This document shows positions 49,083 through 57,175 of a stretch of DNA of 64,000 nt, piece after piece (the first letter of the stretch is position 1; the number at the start of each line of letters is the position of its first letter). The position numbers and the translations under genes are program-made. The DNA is from Chlamydiota bacterium (lineage in GTDB: Bacteria; Auribacterota; Tritonobacteria; UBA1439): positions 1 to 64,000 of the forward strand of contig JAAYCL010000032.1 of assembly GCA_012729785.1 (NCBI GenBank). Reading direction: 5' to 3'. The notes beneath the pieces were generated by a model. It had not been told where the DNA came from and ran no database searches. It saw nothing but the letters and a program-made list of their open reading frames with translations.

Positions 49083-50138
49083 ATGAGACGCCTTCGAATC
49101 GCGGTCATATCGGGCGGGCGCACCGCCGAGCACGAGATCTCCCGCCTCACCGGCGCGATGGTCATCGCCGGTCTCGACCGCCGGAGGTACCTCGTCAAAC
49201 CGGTCGTCATCTCCCGCGACGGAAGGTGGCACGCCGCCCGCGGCTTCCCGCCCGCCGGACAGACGGCCGGGAGGAGGCGCTACGGGCCGGCGGGGGAGGC
49301 GATCACGCGCCTGGCGCGCGACCGCGTCGACTGCGCGTTCATCGCGATGCACGGACCGTTCGGGGAGGACGGCACCATCCAGGGGATGCTGGAGATGCTG
49401 GATATCCCGTACACCGGTTCGGACGTCTGCGCGAGCGCCCTGGCGATGGACAAGATCAAGACGAAGGAGATCTATGCCTTTCACGGCATCCCGACGCCGG
49501 CGTTCCGCCTCATCGACGCGGCTGAGTGGAGGAGCGGCGCCGCCGGGGTCGTCCGCGACGTGGCGCGCCGCGTCGGGTTCCCCTGCTTTTTGAAGCCGGC
49601 GCGGCTCGGGTCGAGCGTGGGGATCTACCGCTGCCGGTCCGCGTCCGAACTGCGGCGCCGCATCCCCCTCTCGCTTCGGTACGGGAGCCGCCTGCTCGCG
49701 GAGGAGCTCGTCGAGGGGGTGGAGGTCACCTGCGCCGTGCTGGACCGCCCGCGCCGGGGATCCCCGACGCCTTTGCCTCCGACGGAGATCGCGCCGCGGA
49801 GCGGCGCCTACTTCGACTACCACGCCAAGTACACCCCCGGCGCGAGCGCGGAGATCACCCCCGCCCGCATCGGCGCCGCCCTGAACGCCCGCGTGCAGGC
49901 CCTCGCCCTGCGCGCCCACGCGGCGTTGGGCTGCGCGGGGATGTCGCGGACGGATATGATCGTCAACGGCCGCCGGATCAGCGTGTTGGAGACCAACACC
50001 ATCCCGGGGATGACGAAGACCTCGCTGCTTCCCCAGGCAGCCCGCGCGGCGGGGCTCAGCTTCCCGCGCCTGCTCGACAGGATCATCGCCGTGGCGATCG
50101 AACGGCACCGCGCCAGCCGGCGCGTCCTGACGCGCTGA
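49083..50138 (+). CDS. ddl: D-alanine--D-alanine ligase
   Basis: A 351-residue ATP-grasp ligase that makes D-Ala-D-Ala for peptidoglycan. VISGGRTAEHEISRLTG at the N-terminus, IAMHGPFGEDGTIQGMLEML, TGSDVCASALAMDKIKTK, FLKPARLGSSVGIYRC and VLETNTIPGMTKTSLLPQAA at the C-terminus are the family motifs. The usual GG-S-EHE is GGRTAEHE here. Indicates a cell wall. Confidence 0.93.
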   Translation: MRRLRIAVISGGRTAEHEISRLTGAMVIAGLDRRRYLVKPVVISRDGRWHAARGFPPAGQTAGRRRYGPAGEAITRLARDRVDCAFIAMHGPFGEDGTIQGMLEMLDIPYTGSDVCASALAMDKIKTKEIYAFHGIPTPAFRLIDAAEWRSGAAGVVRDVARRVGFPCFLKPARLGSSVGIYRCRSASELRRRIPLSLRYGSRLLAEELVEGVEVTCAVLDRPRRGSPTPLPPTEIAPRSGAYFDYHAKYTPGASAEITPARIGAALNARVQALALRAHAALGCAGMSRTDMIVNGRRISVLETNTIPGMTKTSLLPQAARAAGLSFPRLLDRIIAVAIERHRASRRVLTR

Positions 50139-50170
50139 GGCGGCGCGACCCGCGAGGGAGGAGGAGGACC

Positions 50171-50350
50171 ATGACGGAAACGGCGTGCGTCCGGCTTGCG
50201 GCCGCCTGCGTGCGCGCGGCGCGCCCCGCGGAGCCGGCGGGACCCGCCGCGTGGACCGCGCTGAACTGGGCGGGGGTCTGCGTCCAGACCGCCCTCTTCA
50301 TCCTGGCGCTCGCGTGGCTCTGGAGACTCGCCGGCCGGGGGCGGGACTGA
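50171..50350 (+). CDS. Small single-helix membrane protein
   Basis: A 59-residue frame with a very good ribosome site (GGGAGGAGGA) before ATG at 50171. Ala-rich N-terminus and one membrane helix (LNWAGVCVQTALFILALAWL). No family recognised. Its stop lies nine bases before the convergent thioredoxin-like gene. Confidence 0.55.
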   Translation: MTETACVRLAAACVRAARPAEPAGPAAWTALNWAGVCVQTALFILALAWLWRLAGRGRD

Positions 50351-50358
50351 CCGTTCCC

Positions 50359-50796
50359 TCAGCGCCCGGCGGCGAGCGCCTTCTGCATCTCCTCGGCGAA
50401 CCGGGCCGGCGGCTTGAACCCCACCACGCGATGCGCCGCATTCCCCTTGGCGTCGAGGAAGAGCACGGTCGGGAGCGCCGGGATGCCGTAGGCGCGGGCG
50501 GACGCCGGATCCTTCCCCGCGTCCGTCTTCGCCGCCTCGAAGCTGTTCGCCAGCGCCCGCACCCCCGCGTCGCCGAACGTCTCCCGATCGAGACGCGCGC
50601 ACCAGCTGCACCGGCTCGAGCTGAAATACGCCATCACCGGTTTGCCCGAGGCCGCGGCGCCGGCCAGCGCCGCGGCGATCGAGTCGTGCCAGCGGATGCC
50701 GTTCCCGCGTCCCTCCGTCGTCGCCTCCGGCGCGCTCCTGCCGCAGCCGGCGAGCGTGGCAACGAGGCCGAGCGCCGCGATCGTCCGTCTCGTCAT
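50359..50796 (-). CDS. Thioredoxin-fold lipoprotein
   Basis: A 145-residue protein with lipobox LAGC (Cys about 18) and a thioredoxin-like domain: KPVMAYFSSSRCSWCARLDR (CxxC about 62-65) and YGIPALPTVLFLDAKG (cis-Pro). Envelope thiol reductase or oxidase. Neighbouring minus-strand genes are also envelope proteins. Confidence 0.85.
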   Translation of the reverse strand: MTRRTIAALGLVATLAGCGRSAPEATTEGRGNGIRWHDSIAAALAGAAASGKPVMAYFSSSRCSWCARLDRETFGDAGVRALANSFEAAKTDAGKDPASARAYGIPALPTVLFLDAKGNAAHRVVGFKPPARFAEEMQKALAAGR

Positions 50797-50818
50797 TCGT
50801 CCCTCCTTTTCAGCGGGT

Positions 50819-51415
50819 CTAGAAGAGCCCCCAATACCCCAGCATGATCAAGTGCAGCATCCGTATGATGAAGGTGAGCAGCGCCGCGACCGCCACGGCA
50901 ACCGCCGCCGTGGTGAAGATCGACTCGACGCTGTCGACGAAAGCGGCGCTGAGCACGTAGACGAGCAACAGCAGGGCCAGCAAGAAATGATGCCAGGTCC
51001 TGAGCGGCTCGGGCACGATGAAGGCGCACAGCGCCATCCCGGCGAGGCACAGCAGCAGCAGCCCCATCGACACCGCGCGGCCGCCGAGGTAGGCGATCCG
51101 GCGCAGGATGAGCCATCCGGCGATCGCCGAAACGAACAGACTGACCGCCTCGGCGACCACCATCAGCGGGGGCAGCGGCGTGAACGGGTGGTGCCGCGCG
51201 CAGAAGTCCGCCCATCCACCCGGGCCGAGCCGCGTCTGCGAGCCGCAGCAGAGACAGCTCCCCCGCGGGGAGGCCCTGAACGGGAAGAGGATCCGGTAGC
51301 CGAGGAACAACCCCGCCGCCAGCGCCGTCGAGACGCCGAAGGTCGTCGAGAGGCGCCCCAGGCGCTTCCCCTTGAACCGGCCCAGGAACGCCCGAAGGTC
51401 ACTCGAGATCCCCAT
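50819..51415 (-). CDS. Membrane protein of unknown function
   Basis: A 198-residue protein with four or five membrane helices (about 25-45, 82-105, 112-135, 145-165, 168-195) and a cysteine set SCLCCGSQT in the first loop followed by CARHH, possibly a metal or disulfide site. The start at 51415 has GGAGG six bases upstream. Overlaps the next gene upstream by 17 bases. No family recognised with confidence. Confidence 0.6.
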   Translation of the reverse strand: MGISSDLRAFLGRFKGKRLGRLSTTFGVSTALAAGLFLGYRILFPFRASPRGSCLCCGSQTRLGPGGWADFCARHHPFTPLPPLMVVAEAVSLFVSAIAGWLILRRIAYLGGRAVSMGLLLLCLAGMALCAFIVPEPLRTWHHFLLALLLLVYVLSAAFVDSVESIFTTAAVAVAVAALLTFIIRMLHLIMLGYWGLF

Positions 51416-51809
51416 CCGCATCCTCCCCCCGCCGGCCATCCCCCTCGATCCGGTCGAGGAGGCGCGCGATGTTTCGCAGGGACGCCTCGGTCGAGAGGGC
51501 CAGACGCAGGAGCTCCGACAACGCCAGGCAGCCCAGACACAGCCCCGCCCCGGCCGCGACGCCGACCGCGGCGAACAGCACGTTCCCCTCGCCGGCGAGG
51601 CGGGAGGCCGCCACCCCTCCCGCGAGGCCGGCGACGGCGCACACCCTCAGGGCGAGCACCGCCAGCTGCGCCAGGATGCCTCCGCGGGCCGGCGGCGCCT
51701 CTCCGCCGCTCCGGCGGAAACAGCGCAGGCACAAGGCGCTCCCGTCGTCCCCCTCATAGGTGAACGGCCCCGACGGTATCGTCGCGCCGCACCGCTCGCA
51801 CACGGCCAT
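51399..51809 (-). CDS. Zinc-ribbon membrane protein
   Basis: A 136-residue protein with an N-terminal zinc ribbon (CERCGATIP...CLRCFRRSGG), two membrane helices (about 52-72 and 78-100) and a C-terminal charged helix (ASLRNIARLLDRIEGDGRRG). Likely an inner-membrane accessory; function unknown. Overlaps the downstream membrane protein gene, so the two are probably coexpressed. Confidence 0.65.
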   Translation of the reverse strand: MAVCERCGATIPSGPFTYEGDDGSALCLRCFRRSGGEAPPARGGILAQLAVLALRVCAVAGLAGGVAASRLAGEGNVLFAAVGVAAGAGLCLGCLALSELLRLALSTEASLRNIARLLDRIEGDGRRGEDADGDLE

Positions 51810-51820
51810 CGTCCATACCC

Positions 51821-52468
51821 CTATCGATCGATGATGCGCCCGCTCGCGCGCTTCTTGCCCGCGGAGGCGCCCTCGAGCTTGCTCATGACCTGGTCGAGCA
51901 GCAGCCGGATCCCCCGCGCCGCCACCTCGTGAGGCAGCCCCGTGTCGTCGAGGGAGATGCTCCCCTGCCAGATCGGCTCCCCGGTCGCGGTGTCGGTCAT
52001 CCGGACCTGCAGGGCCACCCTCGAGTTGTTGTGCTGCCGGTACTTGTAGGTGGAGCACCTGTCCACCTGCCCCATCACCAGGGCATCCGCCTTCAGGTCC
52101 GCCCCGACGCGGAGCACGTCCCTGCGCGGGAGGATGCCGGCGATCTTCTCGCCGCGACCGCCGAACCGCTCCGCGACCTTCTCCGGCCCGATGACCGAAA
52201 ACCCCACCCGATCCCTCAGCTCCTTCGTGAATATGTCGCAGAGGACCTTGCCGTTGTCCCGGGTGATCCGCTCGGGCACGCCCATCAGCGTCTTGGTCTC
52301 CCCGCGCGTCACGTAGTACTCCATGAACGGAATCACGGCCGCCCTGCGGATACGGCGGTGCTCCTCGAACGCGGGGAAGGTCTGAACCCGTATCGTGTCC
52401 TGGTGCATCCCCGTGACGCAACCGGCGCAGCACAGAAGCGCCGCCCCGTACCGAATATGCCTTCGCAT
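51821..52468 (-). CDS. Envelope lipoprotein (GNA1162/CsgG-like)
   Basis: A 215-residue protein with lipobox LLCCAGC (Cys about 17). The body, VAVIPF-like RAAVIPFMEYY, LGADLKADALVMGQVDR, SRVALQVRMTDTATGEPIWQ and LLDQVMSKL, resembles the CsgG/GNA1162 group, whose members act at the outer membrane. Exact family uncertain. Confidence 0.65.
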   Translation of the reverse strand: MRRHIRYGAALLCCAGCVTGMHQDTIRVQTFPAFEEHRRIRRAAVIPFMEYYVTRGETKTLMGVPERITRDNGKVLCDIFTKELRDRVGFSVIGPEKVAERFGGRGEKIAGILPRRDVLRVGADLKADALVMGQVDRCSTYKYRQHNNSRVALQVRMTDTATGEPIWQGSISLDDTGLPHEVAARGIRLLLDQVMSKLEGASAGKKRASGRIIDR

Positions 52469-52494
52469 CCCTCACCCCCCGGCCCGTCGCCGTC

Positions 52495-53466
52495 TCAACC
52501 GTCCGAACCGCCCAAACCGTCCTCGACGCCCTTCTCCCCGTCGGGCTGCGGCGCGATGCGGATCAGCCCGTAGAGCGTCGCGTCGGGGATCCGGTCGGCC
52601 TCGCCCCAGTTCAACCGCACCGCATCGGCGGAGTCCATCGTGTAGCTACGATACGGCGCCTCCCGCCAGTAGGGCCCCACGGCGCTGAGCGTCCGGTGCC
52701 CGCGGGGTCCGAACCCGTCCCCCGGCTCCTGGACCAGCCGCCCCCGCGACACGACGACCGTGAAGCGGCCGATCCTGTCCTTGAGCCCCACGAACCGGTT
52801 CTCCGCGTCCGGGGCGAGGGAGCTGCCCCATCGCGTCTCGCGGCCCATCCACGGGCGGAGCGAGAACCTGCGGGCGGAGTACGCGCAGAAACCGTGCCCC
52901 CACGCCCCCTCCATCAGGAACCGCACGATACCCCACGCGTCCTGCCCGAAATCGGCCCCGTCCTCCGCGTCCCGCATCACCACCCGCAGGGTCACGTCGA
53001 ATCTGCCGTCGGACCGTTCGGCGCACGAACCGTCCAACGCCTCGGGGACGACCCGCTCCCGGGCGGGGGCGCCGGAGGGGTTCTCGCGGAAGAGCTCCCG
53101 CAGCGATCCGGCGAGCGCCTCGCCGAGGCCGTCCGCCGCGAGGTAGCGGGCCCCGACGCGGACCAGGCCGTCCCTGCCCGCGAGCCGCTCGCACTCCGCG
53201 ATCCTGTCGTCCAGCGTCTCAAGCGTCTTGCCGTCGGTGAAGAACCGGTACCCCTGCTGCCGGGAGGTGATCAGGAGGCGCTTGGCCGCGAGGTAGGAGG
53301 CGAGGGCCGCGTCGTAGTCGCCGTCCGCCGCCGCATCCTCGCCGAGGCGGAGCGCCTTCCCCGCGCCCATGGACTGGTCTATCGCGCGCGGGAGTGAGCA
53401 TCCGGCGGCGGAGAACAGAAGCGCGGAAACCGCGGCACGTACGAACGGCGCACGGAAACAGCTCAT
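52495..53466 (-). CDS. Lipoprotein of unknown function
   Basis: A 323-residue protein with signal peptide and lipobox LFSAAGC (Cys about 23). The N-terminal 70 residues have a helical repeat-like segment (AAADGDYDAALASYLAAKRL). The rest has no recognised domain. In-frame sequence upstream of 53466 overlaps yraN and was rejected. Position upstream of the 51821 lipoprotein suggests an envelope set. Confidence 0.62.
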   Translation of the reverse strand: MSCFRAPFVRAAVSALLFSAAGCSLPRAIDQSMGAGKALRLGEDAAADGDYDAALASYLAAKRLLITSRQQGYRFFTDGKTLETLDDRIAECERLAGRDGLVRVGARYLAADGLGEALAGSLRELFRENPSGAPARERVVPEALDGSCAERSDGRFDVTLRVVMRDAEDGADFGQDAWGIVRFLMEGAWGHGFCAYSARRFSLRPWMGRETRWGSSLAPDAENRFVGLKDRIGRFTVVVSRGRLVQEPGDGFGPRGHRTLSAVGPYWREAPYRSYTMDSADAVRLNWGEADRIPDATLYGLIRIAPQPDGEKGVEDGLGGSDG

Positions 53467-53492
53467 CGCCCCGCCCCCTCCTCCGCGCCGCG

Positions 53493-53858
53493 TCACTCCC
53501 CGGCGCGGAACGCATCGCGTACGAGCGTGCAGTCGCCGTCCCCCTCGGACGTCCATCGGATCCCCACCACGTCGAAGCGCGTCCGGGCGTGGCGCAGGGA
53601 GCAGACACTGAGGTACCGTTCGGCGGCGCGTTCGAGGCGGCGGCGCTTGACGGCGGTCACCGCCTCGAGCGGCGAACCGAACCTGGCGCTGCTCCTCCCC
53701 TTGATCTCGACGAAGACGACGATCTCCCCGTCGCGGGCGATCAGGTCGATCTCGCCCCGGGGACAGCGGAAGTTCCGCGCGAGTATCCGGTAGCCGCGCC
53801 CGCGCAGGAAACGCGCCGCCAGATCCTCCCCCCTGTCCCCAAGTCCCCTGTTCCGCAC
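53493..53858 (-). CDS. YraN family endonuclease-like protein (UPF0102)
   Basis: A 121-residue protein with the PD-(D/E)XK-like pattern GEDLAARFLRGRGYRILARN, RGEIDLIARDGEIVVFVEIK (D38, E49-x-K51 region), typical of YraN. In many bacteria it lies in the rpsP-trmD-rplS area, as here. Role in DNA processing inferred from fold. Confidence 0.88.
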   Translation of the reverse strand: MRNRGLGDRGEDLAARFLRGRGYRILARNFRCPRGEIDLIARDGEIVVFVEIKGRSSARFGSPLEAVTAVKRRRLERAAERYLSVCSLRHARTRFDVVGIRWTSEGDGDCTLVRDAFRAGE

Positions 53859-53887
53859 GGCCGCACCCGGCGGAAGCCGCTCCCGCC

Positions 53888-54214
53888 TCAGCGCTTCTTG
53901 CCGCTCGAACCCCGGCGGGTGTAGTAGAGCTTGGCCCGGCGGACCGGCTCCCGCTTCGCCACCTCGATCCTGGCGATCTTCGGCGAGTTGAGGAGGAAGA
54001 CGCGTTCGACCCCCTCCCCGTAGGATATCTTTCTGAGCGTCGCGGAGGCGTTGATGCCGCTCCCCTTCCTCGCGATCACCTGCCCCGTGAAGACCTGCAG
54101 CCGTTCCTTGTCCCCCTCCGTGATCCTCACGTGCACCTTGAGGGTGTCGCCGACCCTGAACCCCGGCATGCTTTTCTTCAAGAACCCCTTCTCGATCTCC
54201 TCGATGATCTTCAT
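53888..54214 (-). CDS. rplS: Ribosomal protein L19
   Basis: A 108-residue large-subunit protein: MPGFRVGDTLKVHVRITEGD, RLQVFTGQVIARKGSGINAS, TLRKISYGEGVERVFLLNSP, RRAKLYYTRRGSSGKK. AAGGAGA supports ATG at 54214, which overlaps the trmD stop by ATGA. Normal length and fully conserved. Confidence 0.96.
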   Translation of the reverse strand: MKIIEEIEKGFLKKSMPGFRVGDTLKVHVRITEGDKERLQVFTGQVIARKGSGINASATLRKISYGEGVERVFLLNSPKIARIEVAKREPVRRAKLYYTRRGSSGKKR

Positions 54215-54960
54215 CCGCGTCTCTCCTTGCCTTCCGTGAGGCCGCCCCGAAGCTCCGCCAGGAGCGACCGGTCCTCCCCGGTGAGCGGCGCCCGCCCGAG
54301 CAGGTCCGGCCGCCGCTCCAGCGTCCGCCGCAGGGCCTCGCGCCGGCGCCACCGTCGAATCTTCTCGTGGTCCCCCTCGAGCAGCACCGCGGGGACCTCG
54401 AGCCCGCGGAAACTCCGCGGCTTCGTATAGTGCGGGTAATCGAGTACCCCGCCGCAGAACGAATCCTCCCGAACCGACCGCGCGTCGCCCACCGCCCCGG
54501 GGATGAGACGGACCACGGCGTCGATCAGAAGCATCGCGGCGAGCGACCCGTTGCTGACGACGAAATCCCCCACGGAGATCTCCTCGTCCACCAGCAGCAG
54601 GCGGGCCCGCTCGTCGATCCCCTCGTAGTGCCCGCTCACGAGGACGAGGTGCGTCTCCCGGGAGAGCCGCTCGGCGGCGGCGTGATCCAGCGGCCTCCCC
54701 TGGGGGCTGAGCAGCACCACGCGGCTCCCCTCGCCGCGCACCGCCTCGACCGCCGCGGCGAGCACCGGGGCCGTCATCACCATCCCCGCCCCGCCCCCGT
54801 ACGGCGTGTCGTCGACCGTTCGGTGCCTGTCCGCGGCCCAGTCGCGGAGGTTGCGTATGGAGAGATCGAGGATGCCCTTCTCCCTGGCGCGCTTCATGAT
54901 GCTCTCGTCGAAGTAGCCGGAGAACATCCCCGGGAACAGGGTCAGCACGTCGATTTTCAA
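54211..54960 (-). CDS. trmD: tRNA (guanine-N1)-methyltransferase TrmD
   Basis: A 249-residue SPOUT methyltransferase that makes m1G37. DVLTLFPGMFSGYFDESIMK at the N-terminus, DDTPYGGGAGMVM, SGHYEGIDERA and EEISVGDFVVSNGSLAAMLL (trefoil-knot SAM site), PHYTKPRSFRGLEVPAVLLE. Coupled to rplS downstream and next to khpA upstream. Confidence 0.96.
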   Translation of the reverse strand: MKIDVLTLFPGMFSGYFDESIMKRAREKGILDLSIRNLRDWAADRHRTVDDTPYGGGAGMVMTAPVLAAAVEAVRGEGSRVVLLSPQGRPLDHAAAERLSRETHLVLVSGHYEGIDERARLLLVDEEISVGDFVVSNGSLAAMLLIDAVVRLIPGAVGDARSVREDSFCGGVLDYPHYTKPRSFRGLEVPAVLLEGDHEKIRRWRRREALRRTLERRPDLLGRAPLTGEDRSLLAELRGGLTEGKERRG

Positions 54961-54985
54961 CGGTGGCGGTATCCCCCCCGGGGCG

Positions 54986-55210
54986 CTACTCGATGATCTC
55001 CAACTCCGCGGGCAGCCCCTTCCGGGCGGCGGCGAGGAGGAGGCGCATCGCCTTGATCGTCCTGCCGCCCTTTCCTATCACCGCGCCGATATCGCCCGGA
55101 TCGAGGCGGAGTTCGAAACGCGCGAGCCGGTCGTCGTCCCGGTGGGTCACGGTCACGCGCTCGGGGCGGTCGGCGAGGGCCGCCGCGACATACCCCACGA
55201 ACCCCTCCAT
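54986..55210 (-). CDS. khpA: KH-domain RNA-binding protein KhpA
   Basis: A 74-residue KH protein (YlqC): VTHRDDDRLARFELRLDPGD then IGAVIGKGGRTIKAMRLLL, whose GxxG loop is IGKGGRT. It binds RNA and forms part of the ribosomal-protein operon. rimM, which normally follows, is absent between khpA and trmD (25 bases). Confidence 0.9.
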   Translation of the reverse strand: MEGFVGYVAAALADRPERVTVTHRDDDRLARFELRLDPGDIGAVIGKGGRTIKAMRLLLAAARKGLPAELEIIE

Positions 55211-55229
55211 CGGAACCCTCCCCCGCCGT

Positions 55230-55511
55230 CTACTTCGCGGCCCTGCGCGCGCCCCCGGCCCCCTTCTCCTTCTTGATCCCCTCCTTCTTCAGCAGGGTCG
55301 CCACCGCGCCCGAGACCTGCGCGCCCACGCCCAGCCAGTAGGAGACGCGCTCCTTCTTCAGGTCGAAGTTCTTGTCCTTTTCCAGGGGGCGGTACGTCCC
55401 GAGGATCTCGATGAAGCGCCCGTCCCGCGGGGAGCGCTTGTCCGTCGCCACGATACGGTAGTAGGGCTGGTTCTTCCTGCCCATCCTTCTCATCCTAATC
55501 ACAACCGCCAT
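55230..55511 (-). CDS. rpsP: Ribosomal protein S16
   Basis: A 93-residue small-subunit protein: VVIRMRRMGRKNQPYYRIVA, TDKRSPRDGRFIEILGTYRP and RVSYWLGVGAQVSGAVATLL. The C-terminal tail GIKKEKGAGGARRAAK is lineage-specific. First gene of the operon; a TATACT (55611-55616, minus strand) lies upstream but has no clear -35. Confidence 0.96.
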   Translation of the reverse strand: MAVVIRMRRMGRKNQPYYRIVATDKRSPRDGRFIEILGTYRPLEKDKNFDLKKERVSYWLGVGAQVSGAVATLLKKEGIKKEKGAGGARRAAK

Positions 55512-55658
55512 CTATGCTTCCTCCCGTTGTGTGATGTGGAGCTGTTTCCCGCGGAAGACGTTGCGTTCCGCCGGGAGGGCCGCACACGCAACCCCCGGCC
55601 CGAACCATGGAGTATACCACAAGGGGCGGGATCGCCGCGCACTATTTTGGCCCCCGCG

Positions 55659-56123
55659 TCACGGCATCGTGAACCCGTGTCCGGGGCGCCTGACGCTGAG
55701 CACCGGGCAGGGCGCCTTGCGGACGACCTTCTCCGCGGTCGACCCGAACATCGCGTGGCTCAACCCGGTGCGCCCGTGCGTCGAGAGCACGATGAGATCG
55801 GCCCGGCGCTCCTTGGCTTCGCGCACGATCTCGACGAACGGCCGCCCCTGGACGACCGCGATATCCGTGGGGATGCCGCCGGGGACCCTCGTGGCGGCGA
55901 TCTCCTCGAGCCGGGCGCGGGACTTCTCCCGGATCTCCTCGAACATCGCCTCGGTCGGGACATAGGGGGCGAAGTAGGCGGGGTCGCTGAGGAACAGGTC
56001 GACCACATGCAGGAAGACGAGCTTCGCCCCGTACCGCTGCGCGAGGCTCGCCGCGTAGTCCAGGGAGTACAGCGAGAAGTCGGAAAAATCGGTGGGGAAG
56101 AGAATGGTCTTGAGGGTCATCAT
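55659..56123 (-). CDS. Universal stress protein
   Basis: A 154-residue UspA-fold protein: TILFPTDFSDFSLYSLDYAA, GAKLVFLHVVDLF, and the ATP-binding STHGRTGLSHAMFGSTAEKV. GGGAGG six bases before ATG at 56123 supports the start. General stress role; no specific partner. Confidence 0.92.
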   Translation of the reverse strand: MMTLKTILFPTDFSDFSLYSLDYAASLAQRYGAKLVFLHVVDLFLSDPAYFAPYVPTEAMFEEIREKSRARLEEIAATRVPGGIPTDIAVVQGRPFVEIVREAKERRADLIVLSTHGRTGLSHAMFGSTAEKVVRKAPCPVLSVRRPGHGFTMP

Positions 56124-56224
56124 ACGCCACCTCCCGTGTCCGGCGGGACCGCGTCCCCGCGTCGCCGCCGACAGTGTACCGCACCGGGGCGGGGAGGGGC
56201 AAGGCGGAACCGCCGCCGTTTTCC

Positions 56225-56322
56225 GTAAGGGGACAGGTATGGGGTGCGCACCGTATTCCCCTCCCCCCTTGCGGGGGAGGGTGAGGTGGGAGGGACAATG
56301 CACCCCGTACGTGTCCCCTTAC
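56225..56322. repeat. MITE-like element with 23-bp inverted ends
   Basis: The 23-base ends (56225-56247 and 56300-56322) are inverted with two mismatches: outer GTAAGGGGACA... and ...TGTCCCCTTAC. The interior is a pyrimidine/purine strand-asymmetric stretch (CCTCCCCCCTTGCGGGGGAG) of a type common in dispersed repeats. No coding capacity. It sits in the spacer between the divergent stress-protein and GAF genes. Confidence 0.7.
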
Positions 56323-56392
56323 CCTTTTCCCTCCCTTCCCCTTGCGCGGCCGTCCGCAGGCGTGTACATTGAATCGGCAAAGGAGGAGACGA

Positions 56393-56860
56393 ATGACGGC
56401 ACGGACAATCTACATCGACGAAAGTCTCCCGGACCGGGTGCGGGCGATCATGGAGTTCCTCCTCAAGGCCGCGATCGAGGCCATCGGCGCGGACGGAAGC
56501 TCCGTGATGCTGCTCTCCCCCGGCGGCGATATCCTGACCATGGTGGGCATGGCGGCGCGCGAAGCGGGGGTCGCCTCGAACATCGGGATCTCCGTCAGGA
56601 AGGGGGAGCGGGTCTGCGGCAGGGTGGTGCAGACGGGGAAGACGGCGATCATCAACGGCGACGTGCAGCGGAACCCCGATTTCTCGGGTGTGAAGAAGTA
56701 CCAGGAGATCAAATCGGGGATGTCATCCCCCCTGCGCCTGAACGGCCGGATCCTCGGCGTGCTGAACCTCAAGCGGATCATGATGGACGCCCCGTTGAAC
56801 CCCACCGAGGCGCGGATCGCCGAGGCCCTCGCCTCGGTCGCGGCGGGGCTCCTCGCCTGA
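56393..56860 (+). CDS. GAF-domain protein
   Basis: A 155-residue single GAF domain: LKAAIEAIGADGSSVMLLSP, GDILTMVGMAAREAGVASNI, GERVCGRVVQTGKTAIINGD, KSGMSSPLRLNGRILGVLNL. It probably binds a small ligand and acts with an unlinked output protein. AAAGGAGGAG strongly supports the start. Confidence 0.87.
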   Translation: MTARTIYIDESLPDRVRAIMEFLLKAAIEAIGADGSSVMLLSPGGDILTMVGMAAREAGVASNIGISVRKGERVCGRVVQTGKTAIINGDVQRNPDFSGVKKYQEIKSGMSSPLRLNGRILGVLNLKRIMMDAPLNPTEARIAEALASVAAGLLA

Positions 56861-57013
56861 GGCATCGCCGGACAGGCCGGCGCCGTGCGGCATGGTCCGC
56901 GCCCGCACCCGCGGGGAGGGCCGGCGCGTGCCGTCCCTGCCGCTTTTCATCCTGGAGTTTTCGCGCCGCTCGATCGGGGCGAGGATTCGCTCCCGGAGAA
57001 GGGAGCGCGCACT

Positions 57014-57175
57014 TTTCTCCTTCATGACCTCGCCGGCGCGGGGATTGACCCGCCCCGACGGTTTCGAATCGGCGTTGTATTCCCCGACCGCACCCTCCCC
57101 CGGTGCCCGCGCGAACCGCTCCGCCGTCTGGCTCCGGCATGCATTCTCGACGCAGACGAACAGGATCCGCTTCAT
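57014..57175 (-). pseudogene. 5' remnant of arsenate reductase (LMWP phosphatase type)
   Basis: The first 54 residues, ILFVCVENACRSQTAERFAR, GEYNADSKPSGRVNPRAGEV, MKEK, match ArsC of the thioredoxin-coupled, low-molecular-weight phosphatase fold, including the P-loop CVENACR (C-x5-R). Beyond that the frame stays open to 56723 but no longer resembles ArsC, and the redox cysteines near residues 80-90 are lost. ATGA overlap with acr3 shows it was the last gene of the operon. Confidence 0.68.

Noticed and set aside
49018-49086. A 22-codon frame linking the lipoprotein gene and ddl
   Set aside because: It overlaps both neighbours by ATGA, but it is short, Arg/Pro-rich and has no independent support.
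56723-57013. Continuation of the arsC frame as a longer protein
   Set aside because: No similarity to ArsC after residue 54, and it overlaps the end of the GAF gene in antisense.
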